Part shown: piece by piece, positions 35,898-48,819 of the stretch
How positions within the stretch are numbered: position 1 is the first letter of the stretch
How the letters are laid out: the number at the start of each line of letters is the position of its first letter
Made by a program: the position numbers and the translations under genes
Notes under the pieces: model-generated
The model's database searches: none
Told to the model about the DNA's origin: nothing
What the model saw: the letters and a program-made list of their open reading frames with translations, nothing else
Source: Hofstenia miamia
Taxonomy: Eukaryota; Xenacoelomorpha; Acoela
Length of the DNA: 64,000 nucleotides
Assembly (NCBI GenBank): GCA_004352715.1
Contig: SCFE01000072.1
Coordinates: forward strand, 1,306,600 to 1,370,599
Direction of reading: 5' to 3'

Positions 35898-36175
35898 TCA
35901 AGCTGAAAGTTGCAAGGGGTCATAATATATAATAGTAACTATTCCAGAAATTATGTAAATATATCCGCAGCATCTATCAATAATCAAGGCAATCATTTGC
36001 CATTCTTTCTCTATTTGTTCATTATTGTCTGACGCACATGCCATTTCTTCAAGTTGTAAAACTTTCTGAACTTTTGGATCATTTTCGGGTATAGCATCCT
36101 TTCTATCTTCATGATTAGGTTCCACTTTTGAGGTATCATTTGATATGATGTGAGATCCTGTCAATCTTGTAGTAC
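35898..36175 (-). CDS. Cys-loop receptor, last exon: intracellular loop and M4
   Basis: Acceptor catacttag|GT at 36175 opens an exon that completes the Gly codon split by the previous donor. It ends at TGA 35898-35900. The first two thirds encode a polar, acidic M3-M4 cytoplasmic loop with KVQKVLQLEEM, a helix-like segment. Then EKEWQMIALIIDRCCGYIYI leads into the M4 helix. E.W..(V/I)A.(V/I)IDR is the pre-M4 signature of nicotinic-type subunits. The protein ends shortly after M4 (YYDPLQLSA), as usual. The short loop (about 60 residues including the previous exon) is compact for a nicotinic subunit. Phase and motif both fit the gene model running from 55.6 kb. Confidence 0.88.
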
Positions 36176-37967
36176 CTAAGTATGCATAACTTGAAAATAA
36201 ATTTTGATATAAAAAATTACTTCAAATTATGATATGCATAATTTTCCATGTTTTTCTTGGCAGAGAATTATGTTTTGACACATATGACAAAAACTATACA
36301 AAAAATATAGTCAGTTATTGGGTAAATTCTTGCTGGGTTTATTTTATTTTGTCATTGATTTAATAAAATATGTCAAGCCATGAAAAGCCATGCTAAAAAT
36401 TTGCTTTTATTTTTGAAATTATTGATTTCTAACTTTAGGTTCATAAAGTAGTTCCAAACATCAGAATGCAAATTGAATTGAATGTAAATATTAGTTTGAA
36501 AATTTTTACTACACTTGGAACAAATAATAGTGATAGATAATTTATGAGAATTGAACTGAACTGCCAATCACTGATGTCAGAAATAACCAACAGGTGAACA
36601 CTAGTAGCATCACATGCACTCTTCATCATTAATAATTTATGTACTGATATTTTCAAGTTAAATAATATTCATTAATATGCTTCTTAGATTGAATTATAAA
36701 ATGCATTTCTTAAAATTTTAAATGTGTAAAAATTATTATAGATTTATTAATGAAATTTCAAAATAATTTATTCATTATTTCAGAAATTTGAAATTACATA
36801 TAAGGATAAAATTTTAAAATTGAACTGAGTACATTTCTGAATATAGCAATGATGTCTTTTCAAAGTTGCACTTACTTTTATATTAGTGCTAGGTTTGAAT
36901 GATATTAATGCTAATTAATATCATTGATATTTGAGATGTTCCTTCAATTTATATTCAAATGATTTCAAAACTAATGTCTGAAAGGAGTTCAAGCAATTAT
37001 TTCACTCTTTATTGATATGGGGTTAGCAAAAGCTGAAGTGTTTGAGTATTCATGCTGCTGGCAATAACCTGCAACTAATGGGCAACTTAAACCTTAAACA
37101 AAAAGACCATACCAGCTGCAACATTAATTTTCAAATTACACTTCTTAACCAATGTATGTTTAAACTTAAACCACCTGGTGATTTTTTTAGAAATTTTTCA
37201 TAATCATAAAAATTTTTAACTGCTCATGTTTTCAAGACTGTTAATCCTATGCTTAATCTGAAGGCATCAGGTTATAGATAAAAGTCATCTCTTTTTTTCT
37301 GTTCTAAATTATTCATATGTTTTAAGAATATGCAATGTGTTTTTAAAAAAAAATTTTTTTTTTCAAATTTGAGCCAAATTGGTTTAAAAATAATCTTGGT
37401 ATTCAAATTTTCATGCTTTCAAAACTAATTTTGAACAATTATATGTATTTTGCATCAAATGACAAATAAAATTATTTCAAAAGCAGCAAAGGGCGAGTAT
37501 TTCTCAATGTATATATATATATATAAATATATAAAGAAAATATTAATATATTTCACACACTGTAAATTAGTAAGATCTTTATACTTTGCCCACAATAAAC
37601 ATTTTATAATTACCTTATACTCAGTAAATTTTTACTAAATATTTCACTCTCAATAGGGTCAGAGTGCAAACCCAGGCTGGCCCATTGCAATTGATAAAAT
37701 ACAGGAGCCCAGTTACTATTCTGGCATAAGTTATTATAAATGAATTGCTTTCTGAGACTATACAAAGAGGATAGATAATTAGACTGAAATAAGTTATTTT
37801 ACTGAGGTTTCCTTGCAGGCACATTTTAGTGGGTCACATTGAATTCAGGCTGTTCCAAAATGTTTACATTCTGATTTTAATGAAAGCAAGCTGAAAATAA
37901 ATCCCAAGTTAACATGATTTAGAGGATTCCCTACCTCTAATGTACAAATTATAAAATAAATAATTAC
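36176..37967 (-). other. receptor intron (M3 to M4)
   Basis: Starts at a gtaatt donor and ends at an AG acceptor. No coding content is seen. A short microsatellite lies around 37510. Confidence 0.65.
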
Positions 37968-38114
37968 CAAAGAGCAATACAATTTTTGTGTAGAGCAATT
38001 TCTTCAAGAACATTGGTGGTGAATTGGAAATACCTTTATAATACAGGTTTAGAGTAACAACAGATACCACAACAGTGAATCCAACACAAACAATATTTAT
38101 AAGAACAAATGTAC
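37968..38114 (-). CDS. Cys-loop receptor, M3 exon
   Basis: Acceptor gtattttag|GT at 38114 and donor CTCTTTG|gtaatt at 37968/37967 bound 147 bp. The translation completes a split Gly codon, then gives TFVLINIVCVGFTVVVSVVT, a hydrophobic M3 helix, followed by LNLYYKGISNSPPMFLKKLL. The latter is the start of the cytoplasmic loop and parallels the LN.H.R....MP.W.R.(V/I) stretch of nicotinic-type subunits. The exon is phase 2 in and phase 1 out, matching both neighbours. It is too short to have been picked up as a long reading frame. Confidence 0.85.
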
Positions 38115-38286
38115 CTAAAATACAGTATATTAATTAATTATTCAGCTCTCAATTTAATTCCTTGAAATTCAGAGGAAAATAACATTATTTCAAGGTTTTT
38201 AATCAGATAAGCAAGAATTGTTAACTAAATGAAGTATAAAATTTGTGCAATTCTAGTGTTAAAATACTATCAATCCAAATTTATAC

Positions 38287-38430
38287 CAAAAACTGGAAAG
38301 TGAGTTGAACTTGATGGAACAGTATCAGAGAGGACCAATAGGCTTACAATTTGGGCCAAAAGAATGGTAATGCTGAATCCTATCTTCTCACCTGATTCAA
38401 ATGGAAGGTAAAATGAAAGTGTTGAAATAA
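38287..38430 (-). CDS. Cys-loop receptor, M1 end / M2 pore exon
   Basis: Acceptor catatttag|TT at 38430 and donor TTTTTG|gtataa at 38287/38286 bound 144 bp. The peptide (ISTLSFYLPFESGEKIGFSI, then TILLAQIVSLLVLSDTVP, then SSSTHFPVFG) is the end of M1, the M1-M2 linker, M2 and the M2-M3 loop. GEK at the inner mouth of M2, with no Pro-Ala-Arg insertion, is the cation-channel signature, so a cation-selective pore is expected. Conserved M2 leucines, VP.SS and the P in FPVFG are present. The upstream part of the open frame (to 38515) is intron. Confidence 0.93.
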
Positions 38431-41400
38431 CTAAATATGTGTGGTTCATTAATACATGTATTTTATGTATAAATATAATTACTGCTAAACATGAGATAAT
38501 AAATTTTAATAGCATATTGAAATATTGTTCTCAAAAATATTTTTTGAAAAACAAGAATATAGATGCCAATCACTAAATCAAATATCTTTCAAAAGTCTGT
38601 GGAAGAATAAACTCAATTGAGCTTGGAAATAGTTATGTTCTTTAAATGAAATGGAGATTGCTTTTAGGAGAATACTAACCAATATATTCATAAATATGAG
38701 ATTTTCACTAATTAGAAAAGACCACCATTTCTTTAATGTATGCACCCTTAAAAGCATGATGCATTAAACTAATTTTCTTAGAATCACTTTTTCAAGTATC
38801 TTTTGGTTAATTTAACAAAGGTCTAGAATAAGCTGTTTTTAATTCTTTTGGAATGTACCAATATGGTTTTCTAGAATTACTCTGAATTTGGAAGAAAAAT
38901 TGTTTAGTAGTAGTAGTATGACTTGCCCACTCAAAAGATTTAAATAATTCAAATTACTTCATTTCCTATAGTTTTGATCCCTATTTTTTAATTTAAATAT
39001 AGAAATAAGCATGTACATGATAAATATTGACTACACTTAAAGTTTGAATATCTTGTCAGTCAGAAAAATTACATCTGACAAATGGATGATAATATTTAGA
39101 AACAGAGAAGTAGGAGGAATAGCAAAATTTATTCACTGTGAGCACATGGATTAGTTTTTTTACAAATTGTCTGTTGTTTGCTAAGCATTTTGATAAATGC
39201 AGACAAATCCAATTCCTCAAATTTCTACAAATGCCATATGAATTTCACTATTTCAATTCTCAGATTTCTTTAACCAGGTCATCTATATAATTGAATTTTT
39301 CTTTTCAACAATATTTTTGAAGATAGTCCAGATTTTTTCTACCAGAAAAACATCTGGAACATTTTCTGACCTTTGCAGAATATGGGTGTTGTTTTCAGAC
39401 TTGAAATTCATTTTGTTTCACAGGTTGGAGTAAGGTGTTGCTCCAAATTGATCAAATATACAGTCATTTTCATATAGCATAAACTATTTTGCATCTAGAC
39501 AGAGCTAGTTGATGAAATAGTTATTCTGAATTATTTGAACTATTCAATAAGCATTCAGGATTTTGTGAAAAGCACAATTTCCCTATCAGGAGAAACACCA
39601 CTTTCATCAAATTACACTGTTTTACATTATTAGTTAAGAATTATTCTTGAATCCTTAAAAACTTCAATCATACTTAGGGAATTTTAGGTTATATTTCACT
39701 TTACTGCTTTTATATTAAGCTAGGTTTCATTGATGTAGCCAAGTAAGTATGTGGGCATACATTTCCTAAACTGAATTTGAAAACTTTTTTATATTTTTAT
39801 TTTATATCTATTTAAATGAATTTTTTATTAATTTGATGTAAATATTTGTGGGAAACAGGTTATTAATTCTCTTCAATGATTATTGAGAAAATAATAAAAT
39901 TCAAATTGTAGTTTAAGCTAATATTTAAAAGAATTTTATGATACATTACATTTTACAACTCTGGTCTATTTGATGCAAATGACAAAAATAGAATTTTTTG
40001 CCTATATATTTCAGGAAACCATAAAATATAAATGTGCTTATTTGATACAACTAACAAATTTTTCTGAGCAAACTGCATTAAATTAGTGAGAAAGTTGGCA
40101 GATGCTTTTAAATGATTATCTAATGTATGCACTTCTTGATATCTCTTGGGCAATTAATCAATTTATGCTTTGCACATCTTAGTAATCTCATCATCTAAGT
40201 GCCAGTTCTGCAATTAAAACTTTCTCATACTTGCTTCAGAGTTATACATATCTTGATTTTCAATAGCAGTATTGGATTTCTATTGGGTTAGTTTGGACTT
40301 CCCATACAGTTTACCCACCTGAACTCTGTTGGCAAAAATTTTCTTGGATATCACATTAAAATATTGGATGAGCTTTTATCATGCTAAAAATAGCATTCCA
40401 AAAGGATTCTCTGCCAGTCATTGAGTAGTGTTTACACTATTGCTTTGATCCTATGACCATACTACACCACAATCATGCTGTATTCAATCACATTTATTTG
40501 TCCTGTGATGTTCATCAATATGATGGACAATATCAGATGCTTGACATTAAAGTAATTACACTTGTTGCATATAGATTCAATAGAACTAGTTTTTGACTTT
40601 CAACATGCTTCTTACTGAAGGCAAACTCTAAGATGAAATAAATATTTATAACACCCTATAATCATGTTATGCTTACATTGTCCCAAGCTTTAACTTTGAA
40701 TTTCATGTATTTCTTAGAAAAAGCCAGCCACTTTTACTTCATTTCAAATGTAAATTGAGAGCTTTTTGTGAATCTGCTCTTAGATATTTCCCTGCTGAGA
40801 ACTCACATAGCAGTTCAAGTTGAAGATTCAACTCAATGCCATTTTGCTATGAGCTCAGTTAATGATGCTCTTCAGATTTTTTGACTTCTCAAAAAAAAAC
40901 TGAGAACTATTTTTTGCTTTCATCTATATCTGCCTTGAATTTCCAGTCTGATATGATTTGCATATACTTTCTTAGCTCCATTATGTTGCATTCTTCTCAT
41001 TGTAGCTTCACATACACTGAAAAATATTGCAATGTATCCATTAGATTTCCAACTATGCTATTTGCAAAGCCATATCTGAGCAGTTTATTTTTTTTCAAAT
41101 TGGTTACTACATGCTTCACATATTGTAAATTTTAAAGAATGGTGCAGTTCATAATAAACTGTGATGGTATGTTAACATGAGTAGTCAATAATAGCTTAAC
41201 ATGTCAAAATTAACATGAAGTCTGGTCAAAAATTGCAAATATGTTGTCTATGTGTGGCATTTTTTACACTATAGCTATGAAATAAACTACTAAAAATAAG
41301 TTCAAGTTTAGATTAAATTTCTGTAAATGTACTTTATATAGGGTTGATCAAGTAATTTGACCAGTAGTGCATATATTGACAAACACTGGCTTTGCAATTC

Positions 41401-41551
41401 AATTAAAACAAAACTTTGCATTCTACATCTTTTTCAAATTACTTCATGATTTAAAGTTGCTTCTATTAACCACTACACTTATTTATGAAAACAATAATTC
41501 TGGGCTTTTTTAAGAAATGTACATAATTAATAAACAGCTTTTATGATATTC

Positions 41552-43330
41552 CAAGAAGAGTTAAGCTAAATGGAATTTTCTCTGACTGGAAAATGATTAA
41601 TAATAGTGTTCCACAAAGAAAATTTTAGGACATGTACTATACAATATGTATGGAAATTGTTTGGGGAATCAGATGATGTGTAAATTCAGACAATTTGTTA
41701 ATGAATTGGGAACTTAGAATATCATCTAAATTCAGTAAATGTACCAAGGACTTTTGTGTTGCTTTTACTTTTTAAAGGATCTCAATATGTTTCTTAAAAT
41801 TATTTTCAAGGCTGAATTTTGCAATTTCAACAACATTAATTTGCAGGAACAAACAGCACCAAATATATTTACTGTTGAGTGGAAAGATTTAGGAAAGATG
41901 TGGCTCTGTTTAATTGAGCTAACATACAGCAGAATTTGTAAATTTTTTCTCAACAGACACTATAAAATGCAGCTAGAGCAAAATAGGGCATCTCTTTACA
42001 TTTTGAACATATTTATGAAATATTTGTAAGACAATTAATTTTCATAAAAGATGAAAATTGAGCAGTCTTAAGTGATAGATTTATGAATAATGAATTGTGA
42101 GCTATATAATAGAAATATTGGAAACTTGAAGACAATTTCCAAATAATTTAACAGAAATCTTCGATATCAAATAAAATATAATTTATGTTGTAAAACATTA
42201 AAATATGACATTTTTGTCTTTCTAATCACTTTTACTAGTAGAATGGCATTTCCTGGATTAGTCTCAAACTAAACTGAGTCTACTTCCTTTTGCTGCAGAG
42301 GCTTGAACAAGTTAAGTTTGTTACAATATTATTTAATAACTATCTAGAAGGTTGAGGGGTAACTGATTTGTTCTACAAAATGTATGTTTTAGTGTGTATG
42401 TTTGATTACATCTTAATGCTTCTGATCTGCGGCACATGAACTAGTATCTTTTAGTCCCTGACCAGATAGAAAAAATTTATACATCAAATTAAACATTTTA
42501 ATTTAGGTTTAAAATTAAATGTTATTGTTCTTAAGTACCTGAAAATATACTGTTTAGAAATGACATCAAAGTGGAAGTAGATTGGAAACAGTATATAAAT
42601 GATTTATATGTGTGGGAAAACTTATGTCAAACATGTTTTTGATTCTCTATAGATGAAGCTGTTATTTTTTTCACAAAATATTGAATTATTCTTTTTTAAT
42701 ATATTGCATCACTAAAATTATGAATAAACTCATCTAATGCTTAGTTTCCATATTTTTAATTTAATTTAGCTGCAATTTGTTTTTTAGATATAACCAAAAT
42801 GTAATGAAATGTACATAGAAAAATGAATTTGTTTAAATATCTAGGTATAATTCTAAGAATATGAATTTTTTTGAAAAAAATCAATTTGCATTTAAAACAT
42901 TCCTAAAAATAGCAAGTAATTATTCATATACTTGGAATACAGAAATAAAAAATTTAGCAAAGCCCCTTAAATCAACATTGCAGATTATAAAAATTATGCT
43001 AACCATTTTCTTTGAAATGTTAAATAATATATTTCCATATCACAAATCCAATTTTATTTCTGAAAAACTATTGTCTATCCATAATCATGGGATGCTAGAA
43101 AGTTTCTGTCTTAACTAATGCAAAAATTCAAGTAAATAAATATATGGAATAATTTACTTCAATCTGTAAAGCATATTAAAAACTTCAAACATTTAAATGA
43201 AATTAATAAGCCCTTCCATAATTAAACAAAGAATTAAAATTGAAAAGAAAAGAAAAAGATTTTACTAACAATAGACTGAACACAAAACATTCAGCCATCT
43301 TTATATCAAAAGTGAATTTTGCCTACCAAA
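41552..43330 (+). pseudogene. degenerate LINE reverse transcriptase, plus strand
   Basis: The clearest part is RRVKLNGIFSDWKMINNSVP at 41555-41615. It continues one frame over into LGHVLYNMYGNCLGNQMMCK and FRQFVNELGT (41627-41713). This is the G(V/I).QGS.LGP.L(F/Y)..Y.ND region followed by the F/YADD box of a CR1/L2/Jockey-type RT, with the catalytic ADD changed to VNE. At about 42820-42850 LFKYLGIIL matches the block that follows the palm. Near 43260-43440 a loose match to the C-terminal tail occurs. Between them stops are frequent. It is opposite in orientation to the receptor gene. Confidence 0.7.
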
Positions 43331-44913
43331 CTCAGCAGAATATGATCTGCTAGCTTCTCAAAAGACAGAAACTCTTTCTCTCAAGAGTCTTAGTATACTT
43401 TGGATCCATTGCAAAGGCAATCAATCAGAAAATAGAAGAGGTCCATAAGTAGTTATTTGAAGAATAGGTTGAGTGATTAAAACATAATAGAAGAAGGTTT
43501 TGTAAACTACATTTCTTTGTTGTCTATAAGTTAAGAAATTTACATACCAATTATAAATTTCTGTAGGCATAAATAATGACACATGTATGTACATGCACAC
43601 ATTGGCATTTCAGATCATTTATGATTATTCCAGATAAGGTCTAAGTCTGATTATCTTTTCTCCCTAAGAGTGAACTTAATATTCAGTAGGGTGTCCCAAA
43701 AAAATCCAACCTTCTCTGATTTTGCTATAACTTAGCACAAATTTGCATTTTGGTGAAAAAACATTNCGTGCATGTTTTCGATTCTTCAGTGTCGAGATGA
43801 GTATGGCAGGCTACCTTATGATGAGAGGTGTCATGAACAAATTGGTCATAAACCATGAAGTGCACATCATGCAGGGGACATTAACTTTAATGAGGAGTAT
43901 TGTAAGGTAATAAATATTGTAATTGTCATTGAGTAACTATGCTGTTTAGATCAAGGAGATGTTGGTTTTTTGTTTCCTTATCTTTAAGTTCCTTTCTGTT
44001 AATTTTAGTTGCTTTTGTTTATTTATGTTACCTTCTTGTATTTAGTTTGACACTTTTTAGTGCGACCCATTAGAATCAAAACAACATACAGGCACTTTTT
44101 AGTGCAACCACATCTAGTCAAAACATGTTTATTTAATGAAATAAATATATATTAAATATAATTAGTAATTGTTGTTTATAATTAGATTATGCTTAAAATA
44201 TTGTTTTATTTTAGGACTTAATAATTTTTTTACTTTTATTTTCATACTTTATATATTTTTATACGTTATATATTTTTATGCTTTATATATTTTCATACTT
44301 TATATATTTTTATACTTTATATATTTTTATTCTTATACTTTAGTATTTTAATTTTTTTATAAAAATAGAGTTTCCAAAAAGATATATTATATTGAAATAA
44401 TAAATTGTTTAGGAAGTTCTAATTATTCGTGTTGGCAAGCACAAATTTGCATTTTGGTGAAAAAACATTTGTGCTGAAATATTTTTGAAATCCAATGTCA
44501 TTTAACGCCCTGGACTTGAGATTTAAGTTTTTGATGTTGAGTTGCAGCTGAAAATAACCTGAAAATCACATATCTCAAAAACTACTTTACATAAAAACCT
44601 GGTTGATGGCTTATTTGAAGCAAAAGATATGATTTCCTATCTCACTTTAATACATTTATGCAGGCTAAATGCTCAAATTTTCAAGATATTGCCAAAAAAC
44701 ACTTTTTTCCTACAATTGAGCTTTGCTTGCCACACTATGGTTTAAACTAAACAACTTCTTTTGACATTTTATAGTGCATAGCTGCCACCATCTTTTTCTA
44801 TTTAGGATTTTATTATGCAGGTTTTCTATTTAGATTTAGTGTTACTAAAAACTATGTAAGGAGTTAGGCAGAGCGATTCCAGCTGTGGAGGTGTTTATGT
44901 ATGTTCTGATAGC
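43331..44913. other. non-coding intron DNA with a single-n gap
   Basis: A single n lies at 43765. The 30 bases before it (CACAAATTTGCATTTTGGTG...) recur at 44439, so a contig end is involved here. No gene is supported. Confidence 0.45.
44238..44330. repeat. AT-rich minisatellite, 16-18 bp unit
   Basis: About five imperfect copies of CTTTATATATTTTTATA. The frame across it gives a repetitive Ile-Phe-Leu-Tyr peptide and is not a gene. Confidence 0.8.
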
Positions 44914-46991
44914 ATGAACACCTGCAATAAAGTTACATTTTGGCCATTTGACAAATCAGTATTGGATAGATTTTCATATTTGAAAAACAAGCCTCCTACC
45001 AATGAAGATGTGCTTTTGAGCTATTATTCCATTCATGAGCACATGCAGCTCTCTAGCAAGAGACAATCTACCCAAAGAGATGCAGCAAAACAAGCTGTGA
45101 CCAAAGTTATTTCATGGTGGGTCAAATGTGGCTATCTATGTCAATCAGAGAATGCTTTAATTGCAAGACTGCTTAATCTTGACAAAAACCAAAAACATTT
45201 AAGCCAATACAACAACAAAATTTTAAAAGGTACAAAAAAGTTGACATCCTTGATGAAGCAAAAGCAAGATGAGTTCATCAACCAATCCAAACAAACATTT
45301 TGGGTTGTGACAAAGCAATATGAAGATTACCTCAAAGAGACTGCTGAAAGTACAACTAATTCTAGCTTAAAACAAAAGAGTTTGGAAGATCTAACATTTT
45401 TGCTTAACATGAAAGAACCAAGCCAGAATGGGACAATTGGTGGACGTGACACGGAACTTCAAAGGCAAAAAAGCAAGACAACTGAAAGGAAAAACAGAAA
45501 AAGAAAATCAACTCAAAGAACAGAAACCCAAGTTTGGGAAGCTGCATACAGCTCCAGTAAATATGAGAGTGAAAACAGAAGAGATGATGCACAAGATCCA
45601 ACGTTTCAATCTTCGAAAAAAAGTAAAACAAAAATGAACACAAATACTTTGCAACTAAACAAAGAAACTATGAAAAAGCAAGCCTAACAGCAGATATTCA
45701 TGGACTGAGTGTTCCAAAACAGCTATGGTATACTGCTACTCTTCTAACTGCTGGTGGAGCTGATTTGGGTGAAGTGAACTTGTCAAGAAGTATAATACAC
45801 AGAGACAAACATATTTCAAGAATAAAGAAGCCGAAAAACTTAGACATGAGAATGAAAGCCTGATGTTAAATGATGATGCATACTGGGCCATACATTGGGA
45901 TGGCAAAAGCTTAAAGCAGACAACCCATACTGGAGAAAACAAATGTGTTCTGGCGGTTGTTGTAAATGCTATTCATTCAGACCATGAAATTTTGTTAGAT
46001 GTAATAAACATGAGTAATGGTACTAGCTCCACAAGTGAAGCAAACAAGCTGTTACAATCACTAATCGATGCTAAAGTAAATTTTTCAAAAATTGTTGGAT
46101 GTGTATTTGACACAACAGCAACCAATAGTGGACTTAACAAAGGAGTTGTGGTGCAATTACAATCCGCATTTGGACATCCCGTGTTTCAATTGGCTTGCTG
46201 TCACCACATTTTAGAACTAATTTGCAAAAACGTTTTTGGACAGGCTGCCAAATCCCCACAAGAACCGCTTTTCAAGCAGTTTGCTAAAAACTGGACTGCA
46301 ATCAACAAATCAAGTTACGAAATATTTACATTTAAATCAAAACGACTTCAGAGGATCCAAGACTCAACTCTGCATTTTTTAAAAGATTGGATTACCAATG
46401 AAAAATCTTCTAGAGAAGATTACAAGGAAGTAGTTGAGCTGGCAATTTTGTTTCTAGGTGGAGCTAGCCGTTCTCTTCCACCATCAACTTTTGGAAATTG
46501 GATTCGCAGATGAATTATTTTTGAAAAATCTCAGGTTGTTAGCATCATTTCTTTCACTTTTTTACGTAAAGTACTGGTGTACAGCAAGCGATGTTGCAGA
46601 TGCTGCAATAAACGACCTTCACATGTGGCAAGAGCTTGACAAGATAAAGAGTTCTGATTCAAGAACAATTGAGTTGTGCCCATCGCTTTAAGTACAATTT
46701 GCCACGTCTGCCCAAGAAAAGTTGGAAAACCACTTGTGGTATCTTAGTGAACGTCATGTCAGTTTTGCATTTTTAAGCAACAAATTATCACCAACTGAAA
46801 AACTTGCAATGTGGAGGAAATTGAAAGCTTACAAAGGAAAACAGAAGAATGGCACCAGCACCATAGACCAAGGCTTAGTAAAAATGCCTGAGCTCAAAAA
46901 GACAACACATTTGCATGATTTAATTGGCCAAGATTCGCACACGCTAATAAAGTTGTTTCCAAAATTGTCCGTTTTTTTAGCAGAATCCTAA
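44914..46991 (+). pseudogene. decayed DNA-transposase-like gene (WDGK / FDTT / CHH family)
   Basis: Three successive frames make one gene. 44914-45687 is an N-terminal region rich in Lys/Gln. 45863-46513 carries the core: AIHWDGKSLKQTT, then GCVFDTTATNSGLNKG about 70 residues later, then LACCHHILELICKN. 46722-46991 carries NHLWYLSERHVSFAFLSNK and a helical tail. The order WDGK...FDTT..N.G...G...CxHHI.EL...HLWYL is that of a repeat-borne family seen in many invertebrate genomes, which I take to be a DDE-type transposase related to hAT. The superfamily is an inference. At least two frameshifts (about 45.69-45.86 and 46.51 kb) and a stop near 46.69 kb make this copy inactive. Its end (from 46867) is duplicated after the gap at 47587. 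Confidence 0.65.
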
Positions 46992-47094
46992 GGTTTGGCC
47001 TCAAAGTCCCAAATACACCTCAACACAAAATTTAGTCAAGAAGTTGCCTTGCAGAATCGGCTCTAAAGTAGAGTGACCACCAAGAGTTGTTAGN

Positions 47095-47126
<32 letters not shown>

Positions 47127-48256
47127 TTGTAGGCTAAGTGTGCATTAATTTTTGCTAAGTAATTAACTCAAATATTTGCTTTTAACAGATTCTTCTTATT
47201 TAAGTCATGCATTGATATTGATCAATTTATAGCTACGATATTACAATCTGTGCGACATGTTAATTTTTGCTGTTTCCTTGTGACATTGTACAAAGTACAT
47301 TTAAATATTAAAAAATATTATCAAATTTAAGCTGCAACTTTTCTGATTTGATTATTTTCTGTGAATGTGTACAGAAAGGGCCTAGGTTGCAAAACTTATT
47401 GCTATTGAGAAATAAATGCTATTGCAATGATATTGCTGCACAAATTTTATTAAGGCGTCACTATAATTTACTAGAATTCAGTGCAAGAATCTTTGAGAAC
47501 CCATATTAGTTGTTAATTTCCAATAATTTTTTAATTGTTTTGGGACGATATGAATATGTATAAAACATGAATTCATCAGCTCATAANCCAAGGCTTAGTA
47601 AAAATGCCTGAGCTCAAAAAGACAACACATTTGCATGATTTAATTGGCCAAGATTCGCACACGCTAATAAAGTTGTTTCCAAAATTGTCCGTTTTTTTAG
47701 CAGAATCCTAAGGTTTGGCCTCAAAGTCCCAAATACACCTCAACACAAAATTTAGTCAAGAAGTTGCCTTGCAGAATCGGCTCCAAAGTAGAGTGACCAC
47801 CAAGAGTTGTTAGCTACTGTTAGCCATGCTTATAAGCAGAAGCTACGAAAGCATACTGAAGGTACTGGACACTTTGATAGCACAAAGCAAAACTTATTGC
47901 TATTGAGAAATAAATGCTATTGCAATGATATTGCTGCACTAAATTATATTAAGGCGTCACTATAATTTACTAGAATTCAGTGCAAGAATCTTTGAGAACG
48001 CATATTAGTTGTTAATTTCAAACTTGTTTTTCAAACTTTTCAGTTTGACTAAGGTACTGGACCTAGAAACTGAATTGAGATTCAGTATTACGGTACCTCA
48101 GCTATCAGTCAGGTATTGCATATGTTGTGTTTGTTGACACTCTGTACAGTACAGCGCATTATTGTGAACCCATATTAGTTGTTAATTTCCAATAATTTTT
48201 TAATTGTTTTGGGACGATATGAATATGTATAAAACATGAATTCATCAGCTCATAAA
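46867..48256. other. three overlapping contig ends (assembly redundancy)
   Basis: 46867-47093 recurs at 47588-47813 with a single visible C/T difference (GGCTCTAAAG versus GGCTCCAAAG). 47399-47586 recurs in two pieces (47889-48000 and 48171-48256). Single n characters at 47094 and 47587 separate the pieces. The middle piece appears to be a redundant, probably allelic, contig. Confidence 0.8.
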
Positions 48257-48819
48257 TATTCATGATCCATTCTGTGGTACATTCAAGAGATCTGCTTGTT
48301 ATCTGCTCATAAAAAAAAACAAATTCAACCAATTTTAAGCAAAACAATATTAATTAATAATTCTAACATGTGAAATACTATCAACTTATAAAATCACACA
48401 AAATAATTTATACATTATTATTGACATATAAATATTTTACCATCAAATTCGAATCTGTTATTGAATTGAGAATTCACATTGAGATTATCACTCATGTGTA
48501 AAAGGTGAGATTCTCGATTTTTGTAGTAGATTTACATTTTTTGTACAAAACACTTTGTTGAAACTACCCAAAATATCTGTTAGAATTTTACGTCTTGTTA
48601 GGCATTGGCCTAAAATATTTTGCTTACCTATTTTTTACATATGTGTTTTGCAATTTAGTTGTTACGCATTATTTTTGTATCNATAAATATTTTACCATCA
48701 AATTCGAATCTGTTATTGAATTGAGAATTCACATTGAGATTATCACTCATGTGTAAAAGGTGAGATTCTCGAGGTCCCCTACATCATCAAATTTGTTCTT
48801 AAAATGTGTACTAACTTAC
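48257..48819. other. intron DNA with a repeated contig end
   Basis: 48428-48518 recurs right after the single n at 48682 (48683-48773). No gene content before the M1 exon donor at 48819. Confidence 0.75.

Larger units (their letters stand above)
38431..48819 (-). other. large receptor intron (M1 exon to M2 exon) loaded with transposon relics
   Basis: About 10.4 kb. It contains a plus-strand LINE relic (41.55-43.33 kb), a minisatellite (44.24-44.33 kb), a plus-strand DNA transposase relic (44.9-47.0 kb) and several unmerged contig ends (47.1-48.8 kb). No receptor exon is recognised in it. Confidence 0.7.

Noticed and set aside
44169-44351. 60-codon Ile/Phe/Tyr/Leu-rich frame as a membrane peptide
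   Set aside because: It is the translation of an AT-rich minisatellite.
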